Below are positions 14,312-15,902 of a stretch of 15,902 bases of DNA, in pieces. The notes beneath the pieces were generated by a model. That model saw only the letters and a list, made by a program, of their open reading frames with translations. It had not been told where the DNA came from and ran no database searches. A program made the position numbers and the translations under genes. Positions within the stretch are counted from its first letter, which is position 1. Each line of letters opens with the position of its first letter. Source of the DNA: an uncultured Chitinophagaceae bacterium (GTDB lineage Bacteria > Bacteroidota > Bacteroidia > Chitinophagales > Chitinophagaceae); contig CALKVC010000223.1 of the NCBI GenBank assembly GCA_937996595.1, positions 1 through 15,902 on the forward strand, read 5' to 3'.

Positions 14312-15902
14312 TCATTTTTGGAGTACCGGTAATATCATTTTTGAATCATGTTCCCTGTCATGAAGAATTTTAATGGTAATCTTTTTAAAATCAGATTCAT
14401 CCGCATCGGGAATGCGCATAAATTTTTGTGGGTTCCGGTCTATCAATGGGAACCAACTGCTTTGTATTTGAACCATGATTTTATGACCTTTTTTAAAACT
14501 GTGTGCCACATCGTTTAAACTTAATCTAACCCTGGTTATTTTTCCGGGTTCAAAGGCTTCGGGTTTTTCAAAACTGTTCCTGAATTTACCCCGCATCACT
14601 TCGGCCCTAACCAGCTGTTGCATGCCGGCCATCTGGAACCCCCTGGGGGCATTTTTCAGATTGGGTGTGTTTTCAGGCAGCACATCAACCAGTTTTACAA
14701 TAAAATCTGCATCAGTACCGGTAATGCTTACATGCAGATCTGCCAGTATGCTGCCTGCCAGGGTTATGTCTTCGGTAAGAGCTTCCGTTTCAAAAACCAG
14801 TACATCAGGCCTTGAAGCAGCAAAGCGCTGGTCTTCTGCCATATATTCATTATTCCTTCGGGCGTAAACGCCATTCGTATATGGAACCGGTTTGGCCGGG
14901 TCGCTGATATATTCATCAAAACCAGTACCCCTGGTTGTTGATAATTTATTGTCCTGGTTTAAATAATAATCGCGGTAAACCACATTTGCCGGTGGCCAGG
15001 CAGCATAACTTTTCCATTGGTTACTGCCGGTTTCAAACATGGTAGCTTCTGCCAGGTTAAAACTTCCTTTGTCTTTCAAATAATAATTAAAAAACGGGGT
15101 TTGTATGGAATCCTGGAAAAAATTACTGGTATTGCTGCCAAAATCATGAGTGGCAAAGCGGCTCCAGTCGCTGCCCGCCCATGAACCATGAGTCCAGGGC
15201 CCCATAATAAGCCTGTTGTTATTTTGTGCAGATTGTTTTTCAATGGCTTCATAGGTTTTCAGTGCCCCAAAAAGGTTTTCTGCATCAAACCAGCCACCAA
15301 CCAGCAGCGTAGGGATATTTATATTTTGTAAAGATGACCTTATGTTTCTTGACTTCCAGTACTCATCATATGTATCATGTTCCAGGTATTCATTCCATAT
15401 ATAGCTCTGCCTGTTAAAATAGCCGGCTGCCTGGGTTTGTTTCAATGGACCCATTTTAAGAAAAAATGAATAAGCATCTTTGATATTCAGATTAAATACC
15501 TGTGATCCGTAATCCTTTACAGGCCCGTTACGCTGTTTACCGAAATAATTCATGAAACTGAAGTTGTCGAGCAGGAAAAAAGCCCCGTTGTGGTTGGCGT
15601 CATCACCAATGAATTCGTCTGTTACGGGTGCCTGCGGACTAACTGCCCTGATGGCAGGATGGGCACCGGGAAGTGAGGCGGTGGCATAAAAACCAGGATA
15701 TGAAATGCCGTATATACCAACCCGTCCATTGTTATTTGATATGTTCTTTAAAAGCCATTCGATGGTATCAAATGTATCGCTGCTTTCATCAACATCCCGG
15801 TTGCTTTTTTTATTCTTGATATGAGGAGTCATTTCCAGGTTTATGCCTTCACTCATATAACGGCCCCGCACATCCTGGATTACAAAAATGTATTTTTCTT
15901 TC
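14312..15902 (-). CDS. CocE/NonD family alpha/beta hydrolase, 5' end outside window
   Basis: The frame is open to the right edge and the residues before the internal GTG at 15871 (KYIFVIQD, then VRGRYMSEG) are typical of the family, so the gene starts beyond the window. It belongs to the X-Pro dipeptidyl-peptidase (S15)/CocE group: serine hydrolases cutting acyl or aminoacyl ester and amide bonds. Seen: the nucleophile elbow GIYGISYPGF with Ser at 15703-15701, Asp in VGGWFDAENLFG (15286-15284), His in GPWTHGSW (15190-15188), and a C-terminal jelly-roll domain with HSFKKGHKIMVQIQSSWFPL. At least 530 residues remain, which fits the 600-650 usual length. Bacteroidota members are often exported, but the signal region is not visible. 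No terminator is seen in the 121-nt AT-rich gap before the SprB-like gene. Confidence 0.92.
   Translation of the reverse strand, partial: KEKYIFVIQDVRGRYMSEGINLEMTPHIKNKKSNRDVDESSDTFDTIEWLLKNISNNNGRVGIYGISYPGFYATASLPGAHPAIRAVSPQAPVTDEFIGDDANHNGAFFLLDNFSFMNYFGKQRNGPVKDYGSQVFNLNIKDAYSFFLKMGPLKQTQAAGYFNRQSYIWNEYLEHDTYDEYWKSRNIRSSLQNINIPTLLVGGWFDAENLFGALKTYEAIEKQSAQNNNRLIMGPWTHGSWAGSDWSRFATHDFGSNTSNFFQDSIQTPFFNYYLKDKGSFNLAEATMFETGSNQWKSYAAWPPANVVYRDYYLNQDNKLSTTRGTGFDEYISDPAKPVPYTNGVYARRNNEYMAEDQRFAASRPDVLVFETEALTEDITLAGSILADLHVSITGTDADFIVKLVDVLPENTPNLKNAPRGFQMAGMQQLVRAEVMRGKFRNSFEKPEAFEPGKITRVRLSLNDVAHSFKKGHKIMVQIQSSWFPLIDRNPQKFMRIPDADESDFKKITIKILHDREHDSKMILPVLQK

Overview
The window reads as chromosomal DNA of a Bacteroidota bacterium, probably Chitinophagaceae or a close relative. 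Four things point there: promoters of the TTTG / TAnnTTTG type, few Shine-Dalgarno sequences, a type IX secretion cargo protein with SprB-like repeats and a gliding-type C-terminal domain, and a DAHP synthase carrying chorismate mutase at its C-terminus. This placement comes from family knowledge and motif reading; no database search was run.

Layout. (1) 1-653: the 3' part of a BlaR1-like M56 metallopeptidase gene, cut by the window edge. (2) 654-930: an AT-rich AAATCNN heptad array with an inverted arm, then the SRP (4.5S-type) RNA gene with its own promoter and terminator. (3) About 972-1173: a decayed, internally deleted four-helix-bundle (23S rRNA intervening-sequence type) gene. (4) 1208-1861: a small transaldolase. 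(5) 1891-3915: a likely stress module. A leftward ECF sigma factor gene overlaps by ATGA the gene for a one-pass membrane protein that joins an anti-sigma-like N-terminus to a trypsin-like protease domain. A rightward small lipoprotein gene diverges from them. The shared intergenic region holds two copies of TGGGTTACC-N14/15-GTATTAA pointing outward, which look like twin promoters for this sigma factor.

(6) 4022-9948: a rightward aromatic amino acid operon: tyrA, a GNAT acetyltransferase, DAHP synthase-chorismate mutase, aroB, aroA, aroC, ended by a bidirectional terminator. Together these cover shikimate pathway entry, dehydroquinate, EPSP, chorismate, prephenate and 4-hydroxyphenylpyruvate. 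Before tyrA there is a Bacteroidota-type promoter, an 18-codon reading frame with four Tyr codons (MKIRMLYTGNYYPGYQPG), segments that can pair in mutually exclusive ways, and a strong intrinsic terminator ending 14 nt before tyrA. This has the full layout of a tyrosine-sensing transcription attenuator and is the most interesting element in the window.

(7) 10021-14190, leftward: a 1389-residue secreted protein with nine SprB-like repeats at a 77-residue period, PKD-like domains and a C-terminal type IX sorting domain. (8) 14312-15902, leftward: a CocE/NonD alpha/beta hydrolase whose 5' end lies beyond the window.
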